From assembly GCF_051175385.1 (NCBI RefSeq), contig NZ_CP195106.1:3348001-3412000 (forward strand): a stretch of 64,000 nt of DNA. Reading direction: 5' to 3'. The notes below the pieces were generated by a model. The model worked only from the letters and a program-made list of their open reading frames with translations. It was not told the DNA's origin and made no database searches. Origin of the DNA: Tundrisphaera lichenicola (lineage in GTDB: Bacteria; Planctomycetota; Planctomycetia; Isosphaerales; Isosphaeraceae). A program made the position numbers and the translations under genes. Of this stretch, positions 50,700 through 59,581 are shown piece after piece. How positions within the stretch are numbered: the first letter of the stretch is position 1; every line of letters begins with the position of its first letter.

Positions 50700-51803
50700 A
50701 TGAGAACGAAGGCCTTCGCCCCTCGCCATCGCGCATTCACCCTGATCGAGCTGCTGGTGGTGATCGCGATCATCGCCGTGCTGATCGCCCTGCTCCTGCC
50801 GGCGGTCCAGGCCGCCCGGGAGGCCGCCCGGAGGGCCCAATGCACCAACAACTTGAAGCAACTAGGCCTGGCGGCCGCGAATTACGTCAGCGCCAATAAC
50901 GCCTTCCCGATGGGCATGTATCAGGGCCCCAGCCTCGGCTATGGCGGGATCAACGGGAATTGGTACGCCGGCATGACCGCATTCCCGGCCCTGCTGCCGC
51001 AGTTGGAGCAGCAAGCCATCGCGAGCGCGTATAACTACAGCATTGGATCCTTCGACCTGGGGAACCGGACGCTCCTGGCCACCGGCCTGAGCATCCTCTG
51101 GTGCCCGAGCGATGGGACCATCTCCGCCGGCCAGCCGGCCCCCTCGGCCACCTCGAACATCGGCGCCTACATCTCCTCGACCTCGACGTTCTACAGGACC
51201 AGCTACGCCGCCTGCGGCGGGATCTGGCTCGCTTCCAACTATGGGACGGGCAACCCGACGGGATCCAACGCCACGCAGATCGCGGCGGCCCAGCAGAACG
51301 GCAACGGCGTCTTCGGCTATCAGAGCTCGAACACGATCGCCAGCATCACCGACGGGACCAGCAACACGATCGCCTTCGGCGAGACGGCCAACGGCCTGAT
51401 CCCGATCGAGAGCGGCCGGTATGGCTTCGGGGTCTGGGCCTTCTCGGGCTACACCCCCGGGGAATCGTCCTGGTTCGCCACGATGTACGGCATCAATCCC
51501 CAGAAGCGGGCCCCGGCCACGCAGACGAACTACATCAGCTATTTCACTCCGGGCCAGCCCTTGATGCTCGCCATGTCGGCCTCCAGCTTCCACCCCGGCG
51601 GCGCCAACTTCGCCATGTGCGACGGCTCGGTCCGGTTCATCAAGGATACGGTCTCCAGCTTCGCGATGGGCGCGAATCCCCCGCCCGCGATGTACTACAG
51701 CGGCTACAACACCTATGCCCTCAACGCCGCCACCTCGGTCCCGGTCTACCAGGCCCTCTCGACCCGCAACGGCGGCGAGGTGATCAGCGCCGACGCATAT
51801 TGA
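50700..51803 (+). CDS. DUF1559 prepilin-like protein
   Basis: The 367-aa protein has the prepilin leader APRHRAF and the TLIELLVVIAIIAVLIALL helix. It ends with FHPGGANFAMCDGSVRFI, with GGEVISADAY at the C-terminus. The central part is Ser/Thr/Asn-rich and differs from the other two DUF1559 proteins in the window, so it belongs to another subgroup. ATG 50700 is chosen at the leader. A hairpin follows 8 bases after the stop. Confidence 0.92.
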   Translation: MRTKAFAPRHRAFTLIELLVVIAIIAVLIALLLPAVQAAREAARRAQCTNNLKQLGLAAANYVSANNAFPMGMYQGPSLGYGGINGNWYAGMTAFPALLPQLEQQAIASAYNYSIGSFDLGNRTLLATGLSILWCPSDGTISAGQPAPSATSNIGAYISSTSTFYRTSYAACGGIWLASNYGTGNPTGSNATQIAAAQQNGNGVFGYQSSNTIASITDGTSNTIAFGETANGLIPIESGRYGFGVWAFSGYTPGESSWFATMYGINPQKRAPATQTNYISYFTPGQPLMLAMSASSFHPGGANFAMCDGSVRFIKDTVSSFAMGANPPPAMYYSGYNTYALNAATSVPVYQALSTRNGGEVISADAY

Positions 51804-51811
51804 ACCGACTA

Positions 51812-51843
51812 GCGATGGGGGTGCCGAGAGGTGCCCCCATCGC
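51812..51843. terminator. Hairpin between convergent DUF1559 and reverse-transcriptase genes
   Basis: GCGATGGGGG and CCCCCATCGC form a perfect 10-bp stem around a 12-base loop. No U-tract follows. The position between convergent stops supports a bidirectional terminator. Confidence 0.6.
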
Positions 51844-51853
51844 GGCATTGCCA

Positions 51854-53488
51854 TCAGGCTCCCGGGCCGAGTGCCTCGTATTCGGCCAGGAGCTTGCCGC
51901 CGACCTCGGGTCGGGCCATCCCGACATACGCGATCTTGCCACGGAGCCAGGCGCGGAAGTTGGGGTGGCCTTCGCGGTTCTGGGCTTCGAGCCCTTCGAG
52001 CTTCGCCCGGTGGAGGATGGCGCGGAGGCGTCGGACCTCGTCTCGGGACACGCCCGGCCGTTCGTTCACGACCAGGCCGGTGACCACCTGCGCGGTGTTC
52101 CGGCGGAGGACCCGGCTCTTGGCCTCGTTGACGGCGAACCCCTCGGCCTCGGCCAGGTGCCGGACCCGGGCCATCAGGTAGCCGACCTTGGGGTTGAGGG
52201 TCTCATCGCCCGAGAAGGTCAGGTCGTCGGCGTATCGGGTGTAGGTCGCCCCCAGCTTCGAGGCCAGCCCGGCGAGCCGGCGGTCGAGCCTCCGGGCGAC
52301 CTGGTTGGACAGGCCGGGGCTGGTGCTGGCCCCTTGCGGGAGCCCTCTCGGCCCGGTGGCGACATGGTAGGTCGTCCCATCGTAGACCACCGTCCGCCTC
52401 GGGCACTCGGTGCAGAGCAGCCCGAGGATCGTGGCCAGGCTCGGCGAGTAGCCCGCGCGTCGGAAGACGCTCCGGACCCGGGGGAACCCGATGCTCGGGA
52501 AGAACCCTTCGAGGTCCATGTTCACCACCACCGCCTTCCCGGCGTGGCTTGAGGCATTGGTAAGGATGCTCCGACCCGGCAGGAAGCCGTGGGCCTCGGG
52601 CTCGGCGGGCAACATCGCCACGATCCGATCGAAGATCCACCGCTGGGCCGAGGCCATCGACCGATGAGGGGCGCTCAGCCGACGGGTCCCGCCCGACTTC
52701 TTGGGGACCTCGAACTCGACGTAATGGACCCGAGTGGCCGCCTCGGCGTGGAAGGCGAGCCATCGGAGCCGAGCCACCGAGAGCCCCAACGCCTCGGCCA
52801 GCTCGCCCGGGGTGGAGAGCGCGGGCAAGCCGGCGGCCTCCAGCCGGGCCAGGTCGCTCTGATGATCGCCCAGGAACTTCGAGACGCCTCGGCCCAGATA
52901 AACGATGTCGGTGGCATGCCGGTGGGCGATCCCCTCGGCGCGAATCCGCTTGCGATCGGCGGCCTCGGCCTTCTTCTCGGCCTTGATCCGGGCCCGCTCG
53001 GCGCGATCGGCCTGGACCGCCGCCTCTCCTTCCAGGGCCGCCTGCTGCTGGATCGACTCTTCGAGAGGTCGGACCCGCTCCATCTCCTCGCCGACCCGGT
53101 GGATTTCGGCGAGCCGCTCCGGACTCAGCAGGCCATGAGTCACCAGAGCCCGGTCGATCAGGCGGGTCCGATCGTCGGCCGTCGGAGGAATCCGGTCGCG
53201 TCGAGCGAACCAGAGGTTGCCGAACATCCAGCCCGAAGTGACGACCTTCGCCAGCAACTCCCCGCGCGATACCGGCAGGAAGTCGCCGGCATCGAGCCCG
53301 AGCGTCTTCGGTGGCTCGACCGGCGTGGGCTCGACCGGCGTGGGCTCGACCGGCGGGCGCGGAGCCGGCTCGTCCGTTCGAGTCGCTTCCACCGGGCTCG
53401 TCGGAAGGCTGGTGGTGGTGGGTGGCGGCACCGAGGCAGCAGGCTCGCCGCCAAGGAATCGCTGGACCAGGTCGCGGAAGAAGCCCAT
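51854..53488 (-). CDS. Retron-type reverse transcriptase with a long N-terminal extension
   Basis: The 544-aa protein has a C-terminal RT (about 240-500): VHYVEFEVPKKSGGTRRL, AHGFLPGRSILTN, catalytic NMDLEGFFPS (D325), RGLPQGASTSP (381-391), YADD (419-422), and retron-like VTG at 469-471 in QVVTGLVVN. The layout resembles myxobacterial Mx162-type retron RTs. Residues 1-195 are unusual: a membrane-less start, a Pro-rich VEPTPVEPTPVEPP repeat, a domain with LLAKVVTSGWMFGNLW, and a charged coiled coil (about 130-188). No msr/msd RNA could be confirmed upstream. It lies downstream of an Mrr-type endonuclease. Retron, RT-based defence or an uncharacterised RT class are all possible. Confidence 0.88.
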   Translation of the reverse strand: MGFFRDLVQRFLGGEPAASVPPPTTTSLPTSPVEATRTDEPAPRPPVEPTPVEPTPVEPPKTLGLDAGDFLPVSRGELLAKVVTSGWMFGNLWFARRDRIPPTADDRTRLIDRALVTHGLLSPERLAEIHRVGEEMERVRPLEESIQQQAALEGEAAVQADRAERARIKAEKKAEAADRKRIRAEGIAHRHATDIVYLGRGVSKFLGDHQSDLARLEAAGLPALSTPGELAEALGLSVARLRWLAFHAEAATRVHYVEFEVPKKSGGTRRLSAPHRSMASAQRWIFDRIVAMLPAEPEAHGFLPGRSILTNASSHAGKAVVVNMDLEGFFPSIGFPRVRSVFRRAGYSPSLATILGLLCTECPRRTVVYDGTTYHVATGPRGLPQGASTSPGLSNQVARRLDRRLAGLASKLGATYTRYADDLTFSGDETLNPKVGYLMARVRHLAEAEGFAVNEAKSRVLRRNTAQVVTGLVVNERPGVSRDEVRRLRAILHRAKLEGLEAQNREGHPNFRAWLRGKIAYVGMARPEVGGKLLAEYEALGPGA

Positions 53489-53634
53489 GCACGACGTTCC
53501 GGAGGACTAGGAGGCGGGACGGTCCCGACTTTCGTCGATGAAGATTTCTCTGTCAAACGGAAATCAGCTACATAGGGGATCGAAAACGGCGGTTTTTACA
53601 TGTGTGCAGTGTGTGATTGGTGCAGCGGTTGATC
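53489..53634 (-). ncRNA. Candidate leader or short retron-like RNA upstream of the reverse transcriptase (unproven)
   Basis: This 146-bp gap precedes the RT gene, where retrons encode their msr-msd RNA. On the minus strand it holds TTGACA (complement of 53551-53556) with a weak GAAAGT 17 bases on. It also holds a CGAC-GAAA-GTCG tetraloop hairpin (53526-53537), a GGGAC/GTCCC dyad (53515-53525) and an AAAAC-CGCC-GTTTT dyad (53583-53596). It is shorter than a Mx162-sized retron RNA would need, so any such RNA would have to be small or overlap the endonuclease 3' end. Confidence 0.25.
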
Positions 53635-54558
53635 TCAGCCCTCGCTCTCATCGAAGAAGTCGTTTGAAACCACCTTCAACTCGTATGTCTCGGTCGTCGT
53701 TACCCCAAGCCCATGCTCGATCATCAGTCCGGCCAATTGATCTCCGTCGATCAGGACGACCTTCTTTCCCTCAATCCGGTCTACAAACTCCATCGCCTCT
53801 CTAGAATACGTGGAAGTCGTCATGATCACTCCTTTTCGGGCCCTAATGTAGTCCATGCTTCCGACGAAGCCTTGTACGACTGGCCTTCCGACTACTCCTT
53901 CCCATCTCTTGGCTTGAATGCAGACGACGTCCAATCCCAGCTTGTCTTGTTTAATCACGCCATCGATCCCGCCGTCGCCCGACCTGCCTGTGACCGTTCC
54001 GTGTCCGGCTATACCACCGTATCCCATCGCCATGAGCAGGCGCACAACTACCGACTCGAAGAATCCGGGTGAACACGATTTGAGACATGAGCGTAAATCC
54101 TCTGACGTCGCCTGACGAAGCGATTTATATGATGCATCGATTAGTTCTAGAGGTGTTTGCTGTTCCTCGATGACAGTCGTCACCCCCGATGCTACCTCGG
54201 ACTCTACTTTGGGCTGGGACTTACCAATAAACTCGCAATATGCGGTAAAGCGTTTGAGAAATTTCACGTTGATCGATTTTGGTTGCTCGGCGAGGATTTG
54301 GCGACCCAGATCTGATATGCGGACTCGACCCCTGGTCGGATTCTCCAGCAATCCGGCATATTTTAAGTGAGATTTGGCCCAGGCCACCCTGTTTCTAAAG
54401 ATACTCTGTAGGCCGCTTGGGAGTGGTTCTTCACGTTCCTGATCACTGAGGTCGAACCGTTCGGCAAGAAGGTCGGTCAGTTCCCGCATTGTCCGCTCTT
54501 GGCAATCGGCCAAGGTTTCGATCAGGGGTAGCATCACGGCTTGAAAATCGGGAATCAT
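53635..54558 (-). CDS. Mrr-family restriction endonuclease-like protein
   Basis: The 307-aa protein has an N-terminal winged-helix Mrr_N region (about 1-95; MRELTDLLAERFDLSDQERE, FRNRVAWAKSHLKYAGLLE). The C-terminal PD-(D/E)XK Mrr_cat domain (about 155-285) has E168, D199 in GDGGIDGVI, and Q215-A-K217 in VCIQAKRW. Mrr enzymes cut DNA with certain methylation or foreign DNA. Base composition is clearly AT-richer than the neighbours, a sign of transfer. The RT gene follows after 146 bp on the same strand. ATG 54558 lacks a clear Shine-Dalgarno; the frame is open to 54621. Confidence 0.87.
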   Translation of the reverse strand: MIPDFQAVMLPLIETLADCQERTMRELTDLLAERFDLSDQEREEPLPSGLQSIFRNRVAWAKSHLKYAGLLENPTRGRVRISDLGRQILAEQPKSINVKFLKRFTAYCEFIGKSQPKVESEVASGVTTVIEEQQTPLELIDASYKSLRQATSEDLRSCLKSCSPGFFESVVVRLLMAMGYGGIAGHGTVTGRSGDGGIDGVIKQDKLGLDVVCIQAKRWEGVVGRPVVQGFVGSMDYIRARKGVIMTTSTYSREAMEFVDRIEGKKVVLIDGDQLAGLMIEHGLGVTTTETYELKVVSNDFFDESEG

Positions 54559-54851
54559 TGCAGTATTTGCCAACCATCGAGCGAAGAGCCAAAGAGACCT
54601 CAAGTTCACGCCTGATTGCAAGTTTCTTGGCCACCTCTTTTAGATAGCTTATGCTAGCTTCACAATCAGCAGGAAGCGAGCGTGAACTCTACTCCAAACC
54701 CTACCTCGTTGTGAGCTCCTCCGGGGTCGCGGCGGAAACCAAAAACTCTTTCCGCCCATCTCCGTCCCTGCTGGAGTGAGTGTTCCAAGGGAAGTAACAA
54801 AGTCAGTCCACTACGTTCGACATCGTAGAAACGACACTCTTCAACTAATCG
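54559..54851. other. Intergenic region, 293 bp, AT-rich, no gene recognised
   Basis: It lies between the Mrr-type gene and the SWIM-domain gene, continuing the AT-rich composition of the endonuclease. I found no promoter, repeat or RNA gene I could support. It may mark one edge of a transferred segment. Confidence 0.55.
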
Positions 54852-56549
54852 TCAATTCCTGAGCGACGCGAACCAGGCCTTCAGGCCCGAGGGGGCGGGC
54901 TGGCTCGACGCCTTCTCGCGGAGGGCCTGGAGGTGGCGGCAGGGTCCTTTTCGGAGGCCCCCGGTGTGGTGGTGCGAGCAGGTGCACTTGCCCCGGAGCA
55001 TCCGGCCGTCGGCGTCGATCAGGAGCGTGGCGGGGCGGTCGAGCACCTGGCCTTCGAGGACCCGGAGGCCATCGGGGCGGGTTTCGTCCTTCGTGACTCG
55101 GACCGATGTGGTGGTGGCAATGTGGCGGGCGGCCACCGTCTCGGGGTCCTCGGGGCCGAGCAACTCGGCCGAGAGGGTCACCGGCATGACCTGCCGCCAT
55201 CGGTAGAGGCCGGCGTGGAGGTCGTGGATCACCTGGCCGAGCCCTGCCAGCTGATTCAGGCAGGCGAGGACTTCCGGCTCGGTCCCTCCGGACTTCGACG
55301 CGACCTCGGCCAGTGTCTGCGCCGGGGCCTCGCGGAAGGTGGCGGCGACCTGACCGGCCAGGTAGCGGCTCGGCTGGGCCGGCGGGGCTAGCGCGTCGAG
55401 GGCCGAGCCCGAGGTCCAGTCGTTGGCCGTCCATCCCGAGAGCCCCAGCATCAGTCGCATCTCGCCCATCCGGATCGACCAGAAGCTGGGCAGGCCCGAG
55501 CCGAGCAGGTAGACCTCGGCCTCGTCGAGCAGCGGCAAGAGCCGGGCCAGGACGAGAAGCCGGTCGCGGCCCCAGACGCGGATCGACTCGGCCTTCGGGC
55601 CTTCATAGGGGCGGTCGTGGAGGACGATCCGCTTCTCCCAGGGCTCCAGGACGATCGCCACCGGGCGGCCCGGCTCCAGCTCGAACCGGACGGCTCGGGG
55701 GCTCCGAGCGGCCTTGTGCCGTTTGAGGAACGCCAGGACGTTGTAGAGCCCTTCGCGACTGAGCGGGACCCGACGCATCGGCAGGCTCATCGCCCCCTGG
55801 AGCCTCAGGAAGCCCCGGAGCCAGCTCGTCGGCAGCTCGATCTTCTCCTCGCGATAGGAGCCCCCCTGCCCTTCGGTGCCGACCTCGAAGCCGGCGGGGT
55901 CGACCAGGAACCTCGTCTCCCGGTAGCTCCTCAAAAGCTGAAAGTGCTCGTAGAGGGCCCAGGAGTAGTCGACGTTGGTCGTCCCCGGCAGGACATCGCG
56001 CTCGCGGTCGAAGGCCCCTCGGTCGACGGTCAGGCAGCCGTAGCTCGACTCATCGGCGCTGAAGCATTCGAAGAACAGGACGTCGGGCGAGACCGTGATG
56101 ACAGGGTCGCACGGCATCAGGAGCCGCCAGAGCGCGGGGTCGTGGGACCTCAGATAGTTGGAGTAGTCCTGGCGGGCCTGCCAGTACTCGGCCCGGTGGG
56201 CTCGGTACTCCCGTTCGAGCTGGGCGAACTCGGCCGCGGGCATCGAGGGGGTGTTGCCTCGGATCACCTTGAGGGCCTCGGCGGTCGCCCCTTTCCGGAT
56301 CGAGGCTTCGCGGGTCCTCTGCTCGTCGAGATAGGCGGCGTGCGCCGATCGGTCCCTGGGCTGATGGCGAAGGTCGCTGATGACGACGTCGTGCAACGCC
56401 CCGATCGCCTCGCGGAACCGCAAGGGGTGGCGGAGGGTCGCGTCGAAGCTCACCCGATCGCGTCGGAGGTTGGGGGCCAGGGCCACGGCCAGTCCGGCCG
56501 CGTTGGAGACGATCGCGCTCCGGGTCCGATAGGCGACGTCCAGGTTCAT
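54852..56549 (-). CDS. SWIM zinc-finger protein (second, unrelated to the SNF2 pair)
   Basis: The 565-residue protein is mostly helical with a C-terminal SWIM finger near residues 520-540: CTCSHHHTGGLRKGPCRHL, giving CxC...CxH. The N-terminal part includes VSFDATLRHPLRFREAIGAL, ALHDVVISDLR, and a long charged helix. This resembles the SWIM component (YehQ-like) encoded with MoxR ATPases, VWA proteins and helical-repeat proteins in several bacteria. The next upstream gene on this strand encodes a helical-repeat protein, which fits. No MoxR or VWA gene is in the window. Function is unknown. Confidence 0.8.
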   Translation of the reverse strand: MNLDVAYRTRSAIVSNAAGLAVALAPNLRRDRVSFDATLRHPLRFREAIGALHDVVISDLRHQPRDRSAHAAYLDEQRTREASIRKGATAEALKVIRGNTPSMPAAEFAQLEREYRAHRAEYWQARQDYSNYLRSHDPALWRLLMPCDPVITVSPDVLFFECFSADESSYGCLTVDRGAFDRERDVLPGTTNVDYSWALYEHFQLLRSYRETRFLVDPAGFEVGTEGQGGSYREEKIELPTSWLRGFLRLQGAMSLPMRRVPLSREGLYNVLAFLKRHKAARSPRAVRFELEPGRPVAIVLEPWEKRIVLHDRPYEGPKAESIRVWGRDRLLVLARLLPLLDEAEVYLLGSGLPSFWSIRMGEMRLMLGLSGWTANDWTSGSALDALAPPAQPSRYLAGQVAATFREAPAQTLAEVASKSGGTEPEVLACLNQLAGLGQVIHDLHAGLYRWRQVMPVTLSAELLGPEDPETVAARHIATTTSVRVTKDETRPDGLRVLEGQVLDRPATLLIDADGRMLRGKCTCSHHHTGGLRKGPCRHLQALREKASSQPAPSGLKAWFASLRN

Positions 56550-56600
56550 CGGCCGACCTCAATCCGTCCGGAGTACCGATCTCTTCGCCGGGTCTGAATT

Positions 56601-56736
56601 CCTCCCTCTCCCCCTGGGAGAGGGCCGGGGTGAGGGGCCCCCGTATTGAACGGAAGCTTTCGTAACACCAGGTTTGCGGCTGTCTTCGTGGATGCCATGA
56701 CCCTCACCCCGGCCCTCTCCCAGGGGGAGAGGGAGG
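56601..56736. repeat. Perfect 36-bp inverted repeat (REP/MITE-like)
   Basis: Bases 56601-56636 and 56701-56736 are exact reverse complements around a 64-bp spacer. The arms contain the CTCACCCCGGCCCTCTCCC core often seen in bacterial intergenic palindromes. It is in the 475-bp gap (56550-57024) between two co-directional genes. Confidence 0.93.
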
Positions 56737-56824
56737 AAGAAGGAAAGCCTGCTTCACGGATCTGCGATCGCGGGGGAGGCCGGGCCGGCCCGACTTCGAA
56801 GCGTCGACCAAGGTCGTTCACGAA

Positions 56825-56892
56825 GCCGTCGAGGCACTGCTCGCGGCGAGAACATCCGTTGACCCAGTCGCCGCGAGCAGTGCCTCGACGGC
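56825..56892. repeat. Perfect 25-bp inverted repeat
   Basis: Bases 56825-56849 and 56868-56892 are exact reverse complements with an 18-base loop. The stem is GC-rich (GCCGTCGAGGCACTGC and so on). There is no U-tract, so it is probably a REP-like element or a cruciform, not a simple terminator. It lies 88 bases after the 36-bp repeat. Confidence 0.93.
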
Positions 56893-57024
56893 TCAAAGAA
56901 CAACGGCCTTGGGGAAGCAAGCGTGTGGGCAAGGTCAACCCCGGCGGATCGCCGGAGCATGCTGGTCTCGGGCACCGACCCGGCCTCCCTCACGATCGAA
57001 GAACCGGCGCATGATCGCATCCGG

Positions 57025-58941
57025 TCACTTCCAAATCAACTCCGGAAAAGTGGAGCGGACCAGGGGCTCGACCTCGGCTCGGCGCTCGACCAGCCCGACC
57101 ACCGCCACCAGCCCGGCCCGACGCTCGGGACCACGGACCGATCGGAGCGCCACGCCCAGCAAGGGGAGCAGACGCGGGGCCTCGTCGGGATTCGCCTCCA
57201 GCCTCCGGAGGATCTGGCGGACCACCGGCGGCCTGGCCCGCGAACCTCGATGGACATTCAGCAAGACCGCCGCCCAGAGCCCGAGGAGCGACCCGGCATC
57301 GACCGCTCGCGCGAGTCCCGACGGGTCTCCTCCCGCGATCCTCGCCTCCAGGTCGGCCACCAGGGTGAGCCGGACGTCATCATGGGGCGATTCGAGGAGC
57401 TTTCGCCAGGTCTCCACGTCGTCGCGGACCATGGGCTCGGCCTGGAACCAGTCCCACCCCTCGCGCCGGGCATCGGCATGCCGGCTGTCGAGGAATGCCA
57501 GGATCGAGTCGGGCGAAGGCTCCACCATCGACCGGACCCAGCGGAGGATCTCGCCCCGAAGCGGGACGCAGCCGGCCTCGACCAGCCCGAGCAGGATCGG
57601 ATCGGCCTCGCCCCCCCTGGAAACCTTGGCCTGGATCCACGAGAGGCCCAGCCGGGCCACCGGCAAGGGGCGGAGGCCCGCCAGCCTCGCGGCCTGATCG
57701 ATCGCGATTTCCTCGGGTCGGATGTATCGAGCGGCCAGTTCGCAGACCACATCGAGGGCCGATGGGCTCGACGATTCGACCAGCCCGAGCCATCGAGCCG
57801 TCCCGATCGCGTCGAGCCCCTCGGCTTCCCGGAGGATCTCCGCCGACAGCCCGGCAATCTCCGGGTCGTCGTGCCCCAGCAGGTCGATCCAACCCTCCAG
57901 CGGGTAGATCGCCAGGGCCTTCGAGGGGTCGGCCTGGATCCGGCGGATCGCCCACTGGACGACCGTCCGGCATCGGGCCCGGGCCAGCAGGCCGACTACG
58001 GTCCCGGTCGCCTCCGCCCAGAGCGATTCGAAGATCGGCGAGGGGGCCAGCTCGGCCAGCGAACGCCCCGGGGCGATGGTCCAGCCCCCCACCCTGGCTT
58101 CCAGGGCCGGGCAATGGTGGAAAAGGATGTGGGTCAGGCCCCAGTTGTCGATCAGGGCCAGCCCGTCGGCCACGTCCTCGTTGCGAAAAAGCGACAGGGC
58201 CTCCGAGGCTCCGGCGATGTAGCGGTCGGGGTGAGTCCTCCCGAGATTCCGGAAATAACGCCAGGCTCGACGCCGGAGATAGCAACGGGTGGCGACGGTG
58301 AACAGCCGGAGCCCCTTGAGCTTCTCGACCACGGTCGGAAGATCGCGAGGTCGGGGCTGGCCCATTCGATGCCAGTCGATCCCGAACCGGACGGCCCATT
58401 CGGGCGCCGTCTTCCCGAAATAGCCCGGTATCATCCGGCCGCTGGGCATCGTCGTCCGTCGTGGATGGACGATCAACTCATCGAATCGCTGACCGTAGAC
58501 GGTCTGCCCGCCGCGAGTCTCATACGCCCGGACGTAGCGATATCCCATCGCGATCCAGGCGTCCTTAAGGGTCTGGGCTTGCTGCGAGTCGGCCACCTCG
58601 CGGGTTTCGTAGCGGAATTTCTCGCGAGTCCTCCGGCGGATCGATCGATCGAAGAGGACCAGGAATCGGGCCATCGCCTGGTCGTCGCCGGCGGCCTCGG
58701 CCCGCTTGAAAAGGCGTTTAACCAGCCCTTCATGGCGGTATGCATTCAAGGGGCGTTCGAGATACTCCAGCAGGAGCCGTCTCGATTCGGGCCGGGAATC
58801 CTCGTACCAGGTCCCGGCGAAATCGGCCAGCGCGTCGGCGTCGTCGACCGCCCGGATCGCCTCGACGAACGCCGGGTCGCCGCTTTCCAGCAGCTCCAGG
58901 GGTAGCGTCCCTCCGGGTCCCTCGCCCCGATCGACTGTCAT
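57025..58941 (-). CDS. Large helical-repeat (HEAT-like) protein
   Basis: The 638-aa protein is alpha-helical, with HEAT-like repeats from about 200 on, for example WIDLLGHDDPEIAGLSAEIL, WRKLLESPHDDVRLTLVADL and ILRWVRSMVEPSPDSILAFL. The N-terminal 190 residues include FDRSIRRRTREKFRYETREV. There is no signal peptide or enzymatic motif. It is upstream of the SWIM gene on the same strand with a 475-bp gap. Helical-repeat plus SWIM proteins recur in the MoxR/VWA neighbourhood of other bacteria, so it may be a scaffold in that type of system. This is inference from domain pairing. Confidence 0.75.
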   Translation of the reverse strand: MTVDRGEGPGGTLPLELLESGDPAFVEAIRAVDDADALADFAGTWYEDSRPESRRLLLEYLERPLNAYRHEGLVKRLFKRAEAAGDDQAMARFLVLFDRSIRRRTREKFRYETREVADSQQAQTLKDAWIAMGYRYVRAYETRGGQTVYGQRFDELIVHPRRTTMPSGRMIPGYFGKTAPEWAVRFGIDWHRMGQPRPRDLPTVVEKLKGLRLFTVATRCYLRRRAWRYFRNLGRTHPDRYIAGASEALSLFRNEDVADGLALIDNWGLTHILFHHCPALEARVGGWTIAPGRSLAELAPSPIFESLWAEATGTVVGLLARARCRTVVQWAIRRIQADPSKALAIYPLEGWIDLLGHDDPEIAGLSAEILREAEGLDAIGTARWLGLVESSSPSALDVVCELAARYIRPEEIAIDQAARLAGLRPLPVARLGLSWIQAKVSRGGEADPILLGLVEAGCVPLRGEILRWVRSMVEPSPDSILAFLDSRHADARREGWDWFQAEPMVRDDVETWRKLLESPHDDVRLTLVADLEARIAGGDPSGLARAVDAGSLLGLWAAVLLNVHRGSRARPPVVRQILRRLEANPDEAPRLLPLLGVALRSVRGPERRAGLVAVVGLVERRAEVEPLVRSTFPELIWK

Positions 58942-59145
58942 GCCCGCCTCCCCCGAACGATCGATGCCAGCTCGCCCAACGGAGGCTAAGGCAGGCGCAT
59001 GACGCCGTCAAGGGGTCCCTCTGGCCCGTCGTTTTGGCTTGATCTGGCCGGAAGAGGTGGCTGAATGGTATTCACTGGCGTTTATGAATGTCAACATGGT
59101 CGGCTGCAATCATTCATCTCAGCACGTATAAGATGATTTTCAAAT

Positions 59146-59367
59146 TTAACCGAAGAAGGGGTGTTCCGTCTCTCCCTTTCCTCGTAAGATGGCCCGCGTG
59201 GCCGACAACACGGCCGCGAGTTGCCGGGCTTCGGAGGTTCTGAAGCGGTCGGGCGACTCGATCGCGGCTCCCCGCAGATCGCTCGCGACCTCATCCTCCT
59301 CGGTCGTGCATCGGGCGATTTTCTCGGGCGGGGAGCGGTCTCGTTTGCAGTTTCCCAAGTGTGTCAT
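59146..59367 (-). CDS. Possible small hypothetical protein (73 aa)
   Basis: From ATG 59367 the frame encodes MTHLGNCKRDRSPPEKIARC and ends RGKGETEHPFFG. GGAAG lies 4 bases before the start. The peptide is charged and helical with EEDEVASDLRGAAIESP in the middle, which looks coding. I recognise no family. It is the only candidate gene in the 640-bp gap 58942-59581. The frame is open further upstream across FeeM, but that part is antisense to a real gene. Confidence 0.38.
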   Translation of the reverse strand: MTHLGNCKRDRSPPEKIARCTTEEDEVASDLRGAAIESPDRFRTSEARQLAAVLSATRAILRGKGETEHPFFG

Positions 59368-59581
59368 GGATCTTCCACTAACAAGGCCTCTCCGTCTCGA
59401 TCGAAGCCGGCCGGGCCCCTTCGCCCCGGCTCCCGCTCGCGACCGGATGGCCTCGTTCGACCTGAGCCCCCCCACCGGGACGAGGTCCGTCCCGAGTCTC
59501 GAATCGACGTAAGATGAGGACTCCTTCGTCGACCCTCTTTCCCGATCAGGATCGATCATTCCCTGAAGGAAGGCCGGAGAG

